A stretch of DNA of 64,000 nt from Nonomuraea aurantiaca (lineage in GTDB: Bacteria; Actinomycetota; Actinomycetes; Streptosporangiales; Streptosporangiaceae). The stretch spans positions 496,001 through 560,000 of the forward strand of contig NZ_JAIWNB010000001.1 in NCBI RefSeq assembly GCF_020215705.1. Reading direction: 5' to 3'. The notes below the pieces were generated by a model. The model did no database searches. It worked only from the letters and a program-made list of their open reading frames with translations, and was not told the origin of the DNA. Shown here piece after piece: positions 54,479 to 63,834 of the stretch (within the stretch, counting starts at the first letter, position 1; the number at the start of each line of letters is the position of its first letter). The position numbers and the translations under genes were made by a program.

Positions 54479-55150
54479 GTGAGTGCTGAGGCGGAAGAGG
54501 TCGCCCACGACACCGTCGAAGCGGCGGTGCGAGCCCAGCTCGCCAAGGCGTTCGGGGGAGTGCGCGGGATCATCGAGGCGGCGGTGCCGACCATCGCGTT
54601 CACGCTGTCATGGATCGTCACCGAGGAGCTGAAGACCTCGCTCATCGTCAGCATCTCGCTGGCGGTCCTGCTCCTGCTGGTCAGGCTCGCGCAGCGGTCG
54701 ACGCCGCAGTTCGTGATCAACAGCCTGATCGGCATCGCCATCGGCGCGTTCTTCGCCAGCCGCAGCGGCGACGCGAAGGACTATTTCCTGCCCGGCATCC
54801 TGTGGAACGCCGGCTACTCGGTGGCGATGCTGCTGTCGATCGTCACCCGGTGGCCCGTGGTCGGGTTCCTGATCGGCTCGGTCACCGGCGACCCCACGGC
54901 CTGGCACAAGGATCCGGGCATCGTGAAGCTCTGCGTCAAGCTCACCTGGCTGCTGATGCTGCCGTGCGTGGTCAGGGTGGCCGTGCAGCTGCCCGTGTGG
55001 CTGGTGGGCGGCGGCGACGAGGCCGTGGCCGCGCTCGGCCTGGCCAAGATCGTGATGGGCTGGCCGCTCCAGGTGGCCGCGCTCGGCGCGATGCTGTGGC
55101 TGCTCGGCAAGGGGCGAACGCCGATCAAGCCGCCGGTCGCCCCCGCCTAG
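54479..55150 (+). CDS. DUF3159 family membrane protein
   Basis: 223 residues, GTG start 4 bases after the previous stop. Five or so membrane helices (PTIAFTLSWIVTEEL, SISLAVLLLLVRL, NSLIGIAIGAFFASR, NAGYSVAMLLSIVTRWPVVG) with the SRSGDAKDYFLPGILWN motif. Function unknown; convergent with the TrkA-type pair. Confidence 0.88.
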   Translation: MSAEAEEVAHDTVEAAVRAQLAKAFGGVRGIIEAAVPTIAFTLSWIVTEELKTSLIVSISLAVLLLLVRLAQRSTPQFVINSLIGIAIGAFFASRSGDAKDYFLPGILWNAGYSVAMLLSIVTRWPVVGFLIGSVTGDPTAWHKDPGIVKLCVKLTWLLMLPCVVRVAVQLPVWLVGGGDEAVAALGLAKIVMGWPLQVAALGAMLWLLGKGRTPIKPPVAPA

Positions 55151-55170
55151 CCTCTGTGCTGTAAGAGCTG

Positions 55171-55830
55171 TCAGTGCTGTGAGAGCAGGTGCGCCAGCTC
55201 CTGCTCCACCTCCTGGTTGGCGACGAAGAGGAGTTCGTCGCCCGCCTCGAGCGGGTCGTCGTTGGTCGGCACCAGCACCCGGCCCTCGCGCAGGATCGCC
55301 ACCAGCGCCGAGTCGTTGGGCCACGGCACCGAGCCGGCGCGCTGGCCCACCACGGGCGCGTCCTCGGCCAGGGTGAGCTCGACCAGGTTGGCCTGCCCCT
55401 GGCGGAACGTCATCAGGCGCACCAGGTCGCCGACGCTCACCGCCTCCTCGACCAGCGCGCTCAGCAGGCGCGGCGTCGAGACCGCGACGTCCACACCCCA
55501 CGACTCGTTGAACAGCCACTCGTTGTTGGGGTGGTTGATCCGGGCCACCACGCGCGGCACGCCGTACTCGGTCTTGGCCAGCAGCGACACCACGAGGTTG
55601 ACCTTGTCGTCTCCGGAGGAGGCGACGACGACGTGGCAGTTGCTGAGCCCCGCCTCGTCGAGCGAGGCGATCTCGCAGGCGTCGGCCAGCAGCCACTCCG
55701 CCCGCGGCACGCTGTCGATCTTGATGGCCCTGGGGTCGATGTCGATCAGCAGGACCTCGTGGCCGTTCTCCAGCAGCTCGGCCGCGATGGACCGGCCCAC
55801 GGCCCCCGCTCCGGCGATGGCGACGCGCAT
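55171..55830 (-). CDS. TrkA-type K+ transport regulator (CeoC-like)
   Basis: 219 residues: RCK/TrkA-N Rossmann domain (GAGAVGRSIAAELLENGHEV) and TrkA-C domain (AGDELLFVANQ). ATG overlaps the stop of the preceding trkA-type gene (ATGA). Such pairs gate potassium channels or transporters in response to NAD(H) or nucleotides. No Trk/Ktr channel gene is adjacent; the divergent neighbour is a KimA-like permease. Confidence 0.92.
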   Translation of the reverse strand: MRVAIAGAGAVGRSIAAELLENGHEVLLIDIDPRAIKIDSVPRAEWLLADACEIASLDEAGLSNCHVVVASSGDDKVNLVVSLLAKTEYGVPRVVARINHPNNEWLFNESWGVDVAVSTPRLLSALVEEAVSVGDLVRLMTFRQGQANLVELTLAEDAPVVGQRAGSVPWPNDSALVAILREGRVLVPTNDDPLEAGDELLFVANQEVEQELAHLLSQH

Positions 55831-56495
55831 CAGTCGTCCTCTTCCGGTGCCGCCGCGAGCACCTTGTTGATCCGGTCCATGTCGCTCTCTGTGGCGATGA
55901 CGTGCAGCACGTCGCCGTCCTGGATCACGGTGTCGTCGGCGATGACCAGCGCCTCGCCCATGCGGTTGAGGTAGGCGACGCGGACCCGGCCCCGCTCCTC
56001 CAGATCGACGGCCCGGGTGCCGATCCAGCCGGTATGCGTGGGGACCTCGGCCAGGACCACGGTGCCGGTGGGGTCGCGCCAGAGCGGCTCGGCGCCCTCC
56101 GGCAGGATGCGGCGCAGGATCTGGTCGGCGGTCCACCGCACGGTCGCCACGGTCGGGATGCCGAGGCGCTGGTAGACCTCGGCTCGCCGCGGGTCGTAGA
56201 TGCGGGCCACCACATTGTCGACGCCGAACGTCTCGCGCGCCGCCCGCGCCGAGATTATGTTGGAGTTGTCACCGCTGGAGACCGCCACGTACGCGGAAGC
56301 GGACTCGATGCCCGCCTCGGTGAGCACGTCGCGGTCGAATCCGACACCGGTCACCCGGCGCCCCCGGAAACCGGCCCGCAGCCGGCGAAACGCCTGCGGA
56401 TCCCGGTCGATGATCGCGACCGTATGGCCGTTGTCCTCGAGGATGTGGGCCAGGGTCGAACCGACCCGGCCACATCCCATGATCACTATATGCAT
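55830..56495 (-). CDS. TrkA-type K+ transport regulator (CeoB-like)
   Basis: 221 residues from ATG at 56495; a GTG at 56507 adds four residues. TrkA-N with MGCGRVGSTLAHILEDNGHTVAI (quoted in two halves: MGCGRVGSTLAH, ILEDNGHTVAI) and a TrkA-C domain with DGDVLHVIATESD. Forms a pair with the downstream gene. The divergent 100-bp region to the permease gene probably holds a shared promoter. Confidence 0.92.
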   Translation of the reverse strand: MHIVIMGCGRVGSTLAHILEDNGHTVAIIDRDPQAFRRLRAGFRGRRVTGVGFDRDVLTEAGIESASAYVAVSSGDNSNIISARAARETFGVDNVVARIYDPRRAEVYQRLGIPTVATVRWTADQILRRILPEGAEPLWRDPTGTVVLAEVPTHTGWIGTRAVDLEERGRVRVAYLNRMGEALVIADDTVIQDGDVLHVIATESDMDRINKVLAAAPEEDD

Positions 56496-56598
56496 ACTCC
56501 CCCGCACTTCGCGGTCGGCCGGTTGCTCGACACCAGTATGGCGCGATAGGGGAGCGCACCGTCGGTGCCCCTACGGCAGGGGGCTAGCATCTCGTAAC

Positions 56599-58650
56599 GT
56601 GGCGAAGGTAACGGATCTTGTCAAACGCGTGCTGGTGGGCCGGGCGCTGAGAAGCGGCCAGCTCCACGAGCAACTGCTGCCCAAACGCATTGCCCTGCCG
56701 GTCTTCGCCAGCGACGCCCTGTCCTCTGTGGCGTACGCGCCGCAAGAGATCCTGGTCATCCTGTCGCTGGCCGGAGTGTCGTTCTACGCCTACAGCCCAT
56801 GGGTCGCGATCGCCGTCGTGGTCGTGATGCTCACGGTCGTGGCGTCGTACCGGCAGAACGTGCACGCCTACCCGAGCGGTGGCGGCGACTACGAGGTGGC
56901 CACCACCAACCTGGGCAAGAACGCCGGCCTGACCGTGGCCAGCGCGCTCATGGTCGACTACGTGCTGACCGTGGCGGTGTCGGTCGCCAACGGCGTCGAC
57001 TACGTGGGCGCCACCATCCCCTTCGTCGGCGAGCACAAGCCGGCCGTCGCCATCGTCATCGTCGTCCTGCTCACCGTGGTCAATCTGCGCGGTCTGCGCG
57101 AGTCGGGGGCCGCCTTCGCCGTCCCGACGTACGCGTTCATGGTCGCGGTGCTGGGGCTGATCGCCTGGGGCGGCTTCCGGCTGCTGGTGCTCGGCGACGA
57201 GCTGCACGCGCCCAGCGCCGGGTTCACCATCGACGCCGAGCAGACCAACCTGACCACCTTCGCCGCCGCCTTCCTGATCCTGCGCGCCTTCTCCTCCGGC
57301 TGCGCGGCGCTGACGGGCGTCGAGGCCATCAGCAACGGCGTGCCCGCCTTCCGCAAGCCCAAGAGCAAGAACGCCGCCACCACGCTGCTCATGATGGGCC
57401 TGGTCGCCATCACCATGTTCGGCGGCATCATCGCGCTGGGCCTGGCCTCGGGCGTGAAGGTGGCCGAGCCGTCCGTGGTGGCCACGGACCTGCACGGGCC
57501 CGACGGGCAGCCGGTCGGTCCCGGCTACTACCAGCAGCCGATCATCTCGCAGGTGGCCGACGCGGTCTTCGGCGGTGGCTCGCTGCCGTTCGTGATCATC
57601 TCGGCGGTCACCGCGCTCATCCTGTTCCTGGCCGCCAACACCGCCTTCAACGGCTTCCCGGTGCTCGGCTCGATCCTGGCCCAGGACCGCTACCTGCCCC
57701 GCCAGCTGCACACCCGCGGCGACCGGCTGGCCTTCTCCAACGGCATCGTCATCCTGGCGCTGGGCGCGTGCCTACTGCTGTGGGGGTTCAACGCCGACGT
57801 CAGCCGCCTGCTGAACCTCTACATCGTCGGCGTCTTCGTCTCCTTCACGCTCAGCCAGATCGGCATGGTCATCCACTGGACCCGCCATCTCAAGACCGAG
57901 ACCGATCCCAAGATCCGGCACCAGATGCACCGCTCGCGGGTGATCAACTTCTTCGGCGGCATCATGACCGGGCTGGTGCTGGTCGTCGTGCTGCTGACCA
58001 AGTTCCTGGTCGGCGCCTGGATCGTGTGCTTCGCGATGCCGGTCCTGTTCCTCATGATGAAGGCCATCAGGCGCCACTACGACAACGTGGCGGCCGAGCT
58101 GGAGATCACCGAGGAGTACGACGAGTCGACGCTGCCGGCGCGCAACCACGCGATCGTCCTGGTGTCCAAGATCCACAAGCCGACGCTGCGCGCGCTCGCC
58201 TACGCCCGCGCCACCCGGCCGTCCACGCTGGAGGCGATCACCGTCGGCGTCGAGGGCGCCGACGCGCGGCAGCTCCAGGACGAGTGGGAGCGCCGGGGCA
58301 TCCCGGTGCCGCTCAAGATGCTCGACTCGCCGTACCGGGAGATCACCCAGCCGATCCTCGACTACGTCAAGACGCTGCGCCGCCGCTCGCCGCGCGACGT
58401 GGTGACCGTGTTCATCCCCGAGTACGTGGTCGGGCACTGGTGGGAGCACCTGCTGCACAACCAGAGCGCGCTGCGGCTGAAGGCGCGGCTGCTGTTCAAG
58501 CCGGGCGTCATGGTGACGAGCGTGCCGTGGCAGCTCCACTCCTCCGACCGGCTCAAGGGCCGGCCCGAGCCGGCCGCCCCCGGTGCCTCGCGCCGGGCGG
58601 GACATCAGGTGGCCAAGAAGCAGGTCAAGGCCGGGGACCACTCCGCGTAA
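56599..58650 (+). CDS. APC-superfamily permease, KimA-like K+ transporter
   Basis: 683 residues from GTG at 56599. Twelve membrane helices in the first 480 residues (LLPKRIALPVFASDALSSVAYAPQEIL, here noted as ALPVFASDALSSVAYAP, is the helix-1 region; SYRQNVHAYPSGGGDYEVA follows) and a 200-residue cytoplasmic C-terminal domain. This architecture matches KimA-type potassium importers rather than ordinary amino acid permeases; KimA of B. subtilis is controlled by c-di-AMP. Location next to two TrkA-type regulators supports potassium transport. Substrate is still inferred. Confidence 0.83.
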   Translation: MAKVTDLVKRVLVGRALRSGQLHEQLLPKRIALPVFASDALSSVAYAPQEILVILSLAGVSFYAYSPWVAIAVVVVMLTVVASYRQNVHAYPSGGGDYEVATTNLGKNAGLTVASALMVDYVLTVAVSVANGVDYVGATIPFVGEHKPAVAIVIVVLLTVVNLRGLRESGAAFAVPTYAFMVAVLGLIAWGGFRLLVLGDELHAPSAGFTIDAEQTNLTTFAAAFLILRAFSSGCAALTGVEAISNGVPAFRKPKSKNAATTLLMMGLVAITMFGGIIALGLASGVKVAEPSVVATDLHGPDGQPVGPGYYQQPIISQVADAVFGGGSLPFVIISAVTALILFLAANTAFNGFPVLGSILAQDRYLPRQLHTRGDRLAFSNGIVILALGACLLLWGFNADVSRLLNLYIVGVFVSFTLSQIGMVIHWTRHLKTETDPKIRHQMHRSRVINFFGGIMTGLVLVVVLLTKFLVGAWIVCFAMPVLFLMMKAIRRHYDNVAAELEITEEYDESTLPARNHAIVLVSKIHKPTLRALAYARATRPSTLEAITVGVEGADARQLQDEWERRGIPVPLKMLDSPYREITQPILDYVKTLRRRSPRDVVTVFIPEYVVGHWWEHLLHNQSALRLKARLLFKPGVMVTSVPWQLHSSDRLKGRPEPAAPGASRRAGHQVAKKQVKAGDHSA

Positions 58651-58700
58651 CAGGCTAAGTCCGGAAAGTGGCAGTGCCGGTCAGGGCATAGGGTGTCCGT

Positions 58701-59951
58701 GTGGAACAGGCATCTCTCGAGCTGACGGTAGGTCCGGTCGCCCATGGCGGTTGGTGCGTGGCGCGCCATGACGGGCGGGTGGTGTTCGTCCGCCACGCGC
58801 TGCCCGGTGAGCGGGTCATCGCCGAGGTCACCGAGGAGACGACCCGCTTCCTGCGGGCCGACGCCGTGCAGGTGCTGGACCCGTCGCCCGACCGCGTGGT
58901 CCCGCCGTGCCCCTACGCGGGCCCCGGCCGCTGCGGCGGCTGCGACTGGCAGCACGCCACCCAGGAGGCCCAGCGTGGCCTCAAGGCCGCCGTGGTGGCC
59001 GAGCAGCTGAGCAGGCTGGCCGGCATCGAGCGCGAGATCGTGGTCGAGGAGGTGCCGGGCGCCAAGGACGGGCTCGGCTGGCGCACCCGCGTCCAGTTCG
59101 CCGCCCGGCCCGACGGCGCGCTCGGCTTCCGCAGGCACCGCTCGCACGACATCGAGGTGGTCGACGCCTGCCTGATCGCGCACCCGGAGGTGGAGGCCGT
59201 CGGGGCCGAGCAGCGCGAGTGGCAGGGCGCCTCCGCCGTCGAGGTGATCGCCTCCTCGACCGGCGACCGGGCCGTGGTGGTCAGGCCGCGCCCCAGGCGC
59301 AGCGTGGCCGTGCCCGACCTCGACGCGCCCGCCTCGATCCTGCTCGACCAGGGCAAGGGTCACACCGTCCCGCGCAAGGGCTCGGGCGTGCTGCGCGAGC
59401 AGGTGGGCGACCGCGAGTTCAGGGTGGCGGGCAGCGGCTTCTGGCAGGTGCATCCGGGTGCCGCCGAGACCCTGCTGGACGCCGTCCTGTCCTACGCCGC
59501 GCCGGAGCCGGGGGAGTGGGCGCTGGACCTCTACTGCGGGGTCGGCCTGTTCGCCGCCGGCCTGGCGGAGGGCGTGGGGGAGCAGGGCGCGGTGTTCGGC
59601 CTGGAGTCGGAGGCGTCGGCCGTCCGCGACGCCCGCGCCAACCTACGCGACCTGCCGCAGGCCCGGGTGGAGCGCGGCCGGGTGGAGGAGGCGCTGGACC
59701 GGTTCCAGATCGAGCGCGCCGACATCGTCGTCGTCGATCCGCCCCGCTCGGGGCTGGGGCGCGACGTGGTCCACCGGATCACCTCGCTGGAGTCCTCGCG
59801 GATCGTCTACGTCTCGTGCGACCCGGCGACGCTGGCCCGCGACCTGGCCTGGTTCGGCGACGACGGCTACGGGCTGGTCGACCTGCGCGCCTTCGACGCC
59901 TTCCCGATGACCCATCATGTGGAGTGCGTGGCGCTGCTGGCCAGGGGCTGA
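58701..59951 (+). CDS. TrmA/RlmD-type 5-methyluridine RNA methyltransferase
   Basis: 416 residues, GTG start. An N-terminal TRAM domain (about 1-60), iron-sulfur-type cysteines CPYAGPGRCGGCDWQH, SAM motif DLYCGVGLFAAG, VVVDPPRSGLG and nucleophile Cys in VSCDPATLARDL. It methylates C5 of a uridine in rRNA or tRNA; which one cannot be told. The APH-like gene follows after 7 bases. Confidence 0.92.
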   Translation: MEQASLELTVGPVAHGGWCVARHDGRVVFVRHALPGERVIAEVTEETTRFLRADAVQVLDPSPDRVVPPCPYAGPGRCGGCDWQHATQEAQRGLKAAVVAEQLSRLAGIEREIVVEEVPGAKDGLGWRTRVQFAARPDGALGFRRHRSHDIEVVDACLIAHPEVEAVGAEQREWQGASAVEVIASSTGDRAVVVRPRPRRSVAVPDLDAPASILLDQGKGHTVPRKGSGVLREQVGDREFRVAGSGFWQVHPGAAETLLDAVLSYAAPEPGEWALDLYCGVGLFAAGLAEGVGEQGAVFGLESEASAVRDARANLRDLPQARVERGRVEEALDRFQIERADIVVVDPPRSGLGRDVVHRITSLESSRIVYVSCDPATLARDLAWFGDDGYGLVDLRAFDAFPMTHHVECVALLARG

Positions 59952-59958
59952 CGCGGTT

Positions 59959-60900
59959 TTGGGAAGCACTCCGGACACCCGCCCGCCCATCGACGCCGCA
60001 CTGGTCAGGCGTCTGGTCGACGCCCAGTTCCCGCAGTGGGCCGAGTTACCCCTGAAGCTGCTCGAACCGGCCGGCTCGGACCATGTGATCTACCGGCTGG
60101 GCGAGGAGCTGTCCGTCCGGCTGCCCCGCCACACCGGGGCCATAGGGCAGGCCAAGAAGGAGTACGAGTGGCTGCCCCGGCTCGCCCCGCACCTGCCACT
60201 GGCCATCCCGGTGCCGGTGGCGGTGGGTGAGCCCGGCTACGGCTATCCCTGGCCGTGGGCGGTGTCACGCTGGCTGGACGGCGAGGTGGCGACCGTCGAG
60301 ACTCTGGCCTTCTCGTCCGAGGCCGCCGTCGAGCTGGCGGAGTTCCTTACCGCCCTTCAGCGGTTCACGCCTGAGGACATTCCGGCGGCGGGCGCCCGCG
60401 AGGACCTCACCGGCCGGCCACTGGCGGACCGGGACCGCGCCACGCGGGCCGCCATCGCGCAGGTCGGCACATCCTCGGGGGCCGGGTCCGAAGCCGCGTC
60501 TGATACCGCTTCTGGCGCCGTTTTCGACGCTGGGGCCATGACCGAGCTGTGGGACGCGGCGCTGAGCGTACCCGGATGGGACCGCCCACCGGTCTGGTTC
60601 CACGGCGACTTCCACACCGGCAACCTGCTGACCGTCAACGGCCGCCTCAGCGCGGTCATCGACTTCGGCGAGCTAGGCATCGGCGACCCGGCCTGTGACC
60701 TGACCATCGCCTTCACCCTGATGTCGGCCGAGAGCCGGGCCGCCTTCCGCGCGGCGCTCGGCGTGGACGACGCCACCTGGACCCGCGGCCGCGGCTGGGC
60801 GCTCGCCACCGGCCTGAACGCCTACATCTCCTACGCCGCCGACAACCCCCGGGTCGCCGCGCAGACCACCCGCCAGATCGCTGAGGCCCTCATCGGTTAG
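59959..60900 (+). CDS. Aminoglycoside phosphotransferase (APH)-family kinase
   Basis: 313 residues, TTG start at 59959 with AGGGG 12 bases ahead. Kinase-like motifs: nucleotide-binding region DHVIYRLGEELSVRLPR, catalytic HGDFHTGNLL (Asp, Asn) and DFGELGIGDPACDL. Its substrate may be an antibiotic or a metabolite such as a hydroxylated amine; many chromosomal members are not resistance genes. Weakly coupled to the methyltransferase. Confidence 0.88.
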   Translation: MGSTPDTRPPIDAALVRRLVDAQFPQWAELPLKLLEPAGSDHVIYRLGEELSVRLPRHTGAIGQAKKEYEWLPRLAPHLPLAIPVPVAVGEPGYGYPWPWAVSRWLDGEVATVETLAFSSEAAVELAEFLTALQRFTPEDIPAAGAREDLTGRPLADRDRATRAAIAQVGTSSGAGSEAASDTASGAVFDAGAMTELWDAALSVPGWDRPPVWFHGDFHTGNLLTVNGRLSAVIDFGELGIGDPACDLTIAFTLMSAESRAAFRAALGVDDATWTRGRGWALATGLNAYISYAADNPRVAAQTTRQIAEALIG

Positions 60901-61051
60901 AAGCGGCAAAGTGCTCCCTCCGCCCTCGCCACCGGGGTGGCCTCCGCGAATCAGGAAGTAGGCCTTGTGGCAGATGTGGCGGGAGGTAGCACTGCCTAGC
61001 GTGGAAGGGCATCAACGGCGCTCGCCGTAACCCCTTTTGTGAGGATCTCCG

Positions 61052-62503
61052 ATGACCTGGCCAAGATCGGCCCTACTCGTTACACCCTTGCTGCTGGCGC
61101 TGGGAGCGTCTCCCGCCGAAGCCATCTCCGGTGCGGCTTCGGCCGCACCGGCGAGCGGCTTGGTCTGGTCCGCATGCGGCCCCGGAACCGCGGCCGAGCT
61201 GAAGTGCGCCGAACTGGCCGTCCCCGTCGACTGGGACGCTCCGAGCGGGGGCACGATCACCCTCACCCTGGCCCGGGCGGCCGCGACCGGTGAGGGCGAG
61301 GCCGCCGGCACCGTCCTGTTCAATCCCGGCGGCCCAGGCGGGGCCGGCGTCCCGGCACTGTCCCGGTCGCTGCCGTACTTCGCGGGTCTGCGTGCCCGGA
61401 TGAACATCGTGACCTGGAATCCGCGCGGCGGGCAGAGCGGCGAACACCTTCCCCTGGCATCGTGTGCGACGGGGCCCGCCTTCGCGACTCCTGAGGACCG
61501 GCACGAGTACGAGCAGGCCGTCAAGGCGAGCGCGCGTGCGGTCGCCGCCTGCCGGAATGCCGCCCCCAAGCTGTTCGCCCACATGGACTCCGCCAGCCAG
61601 GCGCGCGACATGGACGCCATCCGCGCCGCCCTGGGCGAGGAGAAGCTGTCCTACTTGGGCAACTCCTACGGCGGCGTGCTCGGGGCCTCCTACGCGCGGC
61701 TGTTCCCGCAACGGGTGCGGGCCATGGCGCTGGACAGCGTGCCCGACCAGGTGTCCTCGCTGGCCACATCCGAGCGGCTCCAGTACGAGGGCCTGGAGAA
61801 GGTGTTCAGGCGCTTCGTCCGCTGGTGCCCTGATTCCGCCGAGTGCGCGCTGCGCGGTACCGACGCGGAGGAGGCCTGGCAGGACGTCCTGAAACGGGCC
61901 GAGCGCGCCCCTCTGCGCGGCGCCGAGGCCGCCGGTGACCGCCGCTACGACGGCGACGACCTCAAGGCACTGGCCCAGAGCATGGTCCTGCGCGAGGCGA
62001 ACTGGCCGGCGTTCGCCAAGGCCATCGCGACGGCCTCCGGTGGCGACGCGTCCGGTTTCGACCCGCAGGGACGCGGCCTGCCGCCGCAACCGAGCGCCCT
62101 GCTGGCGGTGAAGTGCGCCGACGGATTCCGCTACGACGGCTACCGCGCCTACCGCGCGGCGGTGCGACGTTCGGTGAAGACATCGCCGAACTTCTCCGGC
62201 GTACGGGAGAATGTCCACCTCGCGTGCTCGCCATGGACGGCGGCCGACGTCTCCAACCCGTTCGCGCGGCTGCCGGCCCGCGGCCTGCCGCCGCTGCTGG
62301 GCGTCGCACCCGTCTACGAGTACGGTTCGGTACGCTCCGTCACCGGGCAGGTCCACGGATCGGTCACGATCGGTTACGACGGCATCGGCCACGGCCTGTA
62401 CGTCAACCACGGTGACCCCTGCGTGATCAGGCACGTGGACCGGTACCTGATCGACGGCAAGCTGCCCGCGCCCGGCACCACGTGCCCCGCAAGGCCGGCG
62501 TGA
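61052..62503 (+). CDS. Secreted TAP-like alpha/beta hydrolase, catalytic Asp apparently altered
   Basis: 483 residues with a signal peptide (LLVTPLLLALGASPAEA). Hydrolase core: oxyanion NPGGPGGAG, Ser205 in GNSYGGV, and a C-terminal TAP-like domain with the His in YDGIGHGLYV. In relatives the catalytic Asp sits in LDPVTPY; here the equivalent segment reads VAPVYEY. It may therefore be inactive or use another acid. GAGG lies 7 bases before the ATG. The kinase gene start overlaps its stop (GTGA). Confidence 0.85.
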   Translation: MTWPRSALLVTPLLLALGASPAEAISGAASAAPASGLVWSACGPGTAAELKCAELAVPVDWDAPSGGTITLTLARAAATGEGEAAGTVLFNPGGPGGAGVPALSRSLPYFAGLRARMNIVTWNPRGGQSGEHLPLASCATGPAFATPEDRHEYEQAVKASARAVAACRNAAPKLFAHMDSASQARDMDAIRAALGEEKLSYLGNSYGGVLGASYARLFPQRVRAMALDSVPDQVSSLATSERLQYEGLEKVFRRFVRWCPDSAECALRGTDAEEAWQDVLKRAERAPLRGAEAAGDRRYDGDDLKALAQSMVLREANWPAFAKAIATASGGDASGFDPQGRGLPPQPSALLAVKCADGFRYDGYRAYRAAVRRSVKTSPNFSGVRENVHLACSPWTAADVSNPFARLPARGLPPLLGVAPVYEYGSVRSVTGQVHGSVTIGYDGIGHGLYVNHGDPCVIRHVDRYLIDGKLPAPGTTCPARPA

Positions 62504-63834
62504 TACTGGTCGCTGTGACAAGAGCACCGACCTTGTGGTCCTTGCCCACCCGGATCCCGGCCGCCTCTTGGCGGCGGATCCCGGTTGTGGGTCGCGACGC
62601 CCTGCTGGCATGCGTGGCGGCGGCCCTCACGCTGGTGGTCTCGGCGCTGGAGGGTTGGTCACGGGGGCACCCGCCAGAGATCACCGACGCGGGCGCGGTA
62701 GCGGCGTGGGCGGTCCCTATCTTCGCGGCGTGCGCCCCCCTGGCGGTGCGCCGGCGACTGCCGCTGACCGCGGTCGCCGCGTCGGCGGCGGTGGTGCTGG
62801 CGGTGGGTCTCGTGCTGGAACGCGATGCCGGGATCTGGGTACTGGGCCTGGCCACCGCGTCGGCCGCCTATCATCGCCACGGGCTGCGGTTGGCTCTCCT
62901 GGCCGGTTCCATCGCCTGGGCAGCGGTGCTGGCAGTTCAAAGCGAGGCCGGCCCGGGCCTGACGGCCATATCCGTCTACGCGGTGGCCGGCGCGGCGCCG
63001 GTCGCCGTCGGGTACGCCTTGCGGTTGCGGGCCGACCGAGCTGTGCAGGCCCTACGGCTGCAGAGCGCCCGGGAGGAGCGGGCGCGCGCGCAGGAGGCGG
63101 CGCGGATCGCCCGGGACGTCCACGACATCGTCGGCCACCACCTCAGCGCGATTCGGCTGCAGGCGGTCGGCGCTCGACGGGCGCTGGGCGGCCGCGATCC
63201 CGAAGCGGACCGCGCGCTGGGCGGGATCGCCGGCCTGTCGGCCGAGGCGCTGGCCGAGATCCGGGCGATGCTGGCGACCTTGGTGCGGTCGGAGACGGAG
63301 AACGAGGCGCACCGGCCGGGAATCGCCGACCTGGCCACGCTCGCGGAGCGCAGCGGCGGGTCGGAATTCGTGGTCGCCCTCGACGTCGGCCCGCACCTCG
63401 ACGGCACCCTAAGCGCCGAGACCGAGCTCTGCGTCTACCGGGTCGTCCAGGAGGCGCTGACCAACGCGGCGCGGCATTCCGCGGCCGGCTCGGCCTCGGT
63501 CAAGGTCCGCGCGGGCGGCAGGCGGATCATCGTCACCGTCGACGATCCCGGTCCACCTCACGGCTCGCCCGGCCACGACACGGGCGACGGCCGCGTTCCC
63601 CACGGGGGACGCGGCCTGGCCGGGATGCACGAACGCGTGACGGCGCTCGGCGGACGTTGCCATGCCGGCCCGAACGGGAAAGGCGGCTGGAGGGTGCGCG
63701 CCGACCTGCCGCCGCGCCCGCCGGACCCGTCAGAGGAACGCGGGCCCGTGGAGAAGTCCCGCGGTGGCGAGGCCGGCCCTCAGATGGCGCCCCCCATGGA
63801 CGACCGTCCTGCCTCCTCCCGGGCGGCCCGATGA
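62500..63834 (+). CDS. NarL-type sensor histidine kinase
   Basis: 444 residues from GTG at 62500, which overlaps the hydrolase stop; GTG at 62482 and 62515 are alternatives. Five or six membrane helices in the first 180 residues, then a HisKA_3 domain with RDVHDIVGHHLSAIRLQ and a HATPase_c domain with VVQEALTNAARHS and GRGLAGMHERV. The response regulator start overlaps its stop (ATGA), so all three genes from 61052 are coupled. Signal unknown. Confidence 0.92.
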   Translation: MILVAVTRAPTLWSLPTRIPAASWRRIPVVGRDALLACVAAALTLVVSALEGWSRGHPPEITDAGAVAAWAVPIFAACAPLAVRRRLPLTAVAASAAVVLAVGLVLERDAGIWVLGLATASAAYHRHGLRLALLAGSIAWAAVLAVQSEAGPGLTAISVYAVAGAAPVAVGYALRLRADRAVQALRLQSAREERARAQEAARIARDVHDIVGHHLSAIRLQAVGARRALGGRDPEADRALGGIAGLSAEALAEIRAMLATLVRSETENEAHRPGIADLATLAERSGGSEFVVALDVGPHLDGTLSAETELCVYRVVQEALTNAARHSAAGSASVKVRAGGRRIIVTVDDPGPPHGSPGHDTGDGRVPHGGRGLAGMHERVTALGGRCHAGPNGKGGWRVRADLPPRPPDPSEERGPVEKSRGGEAGPQMAPPMDDRPASSRAAR

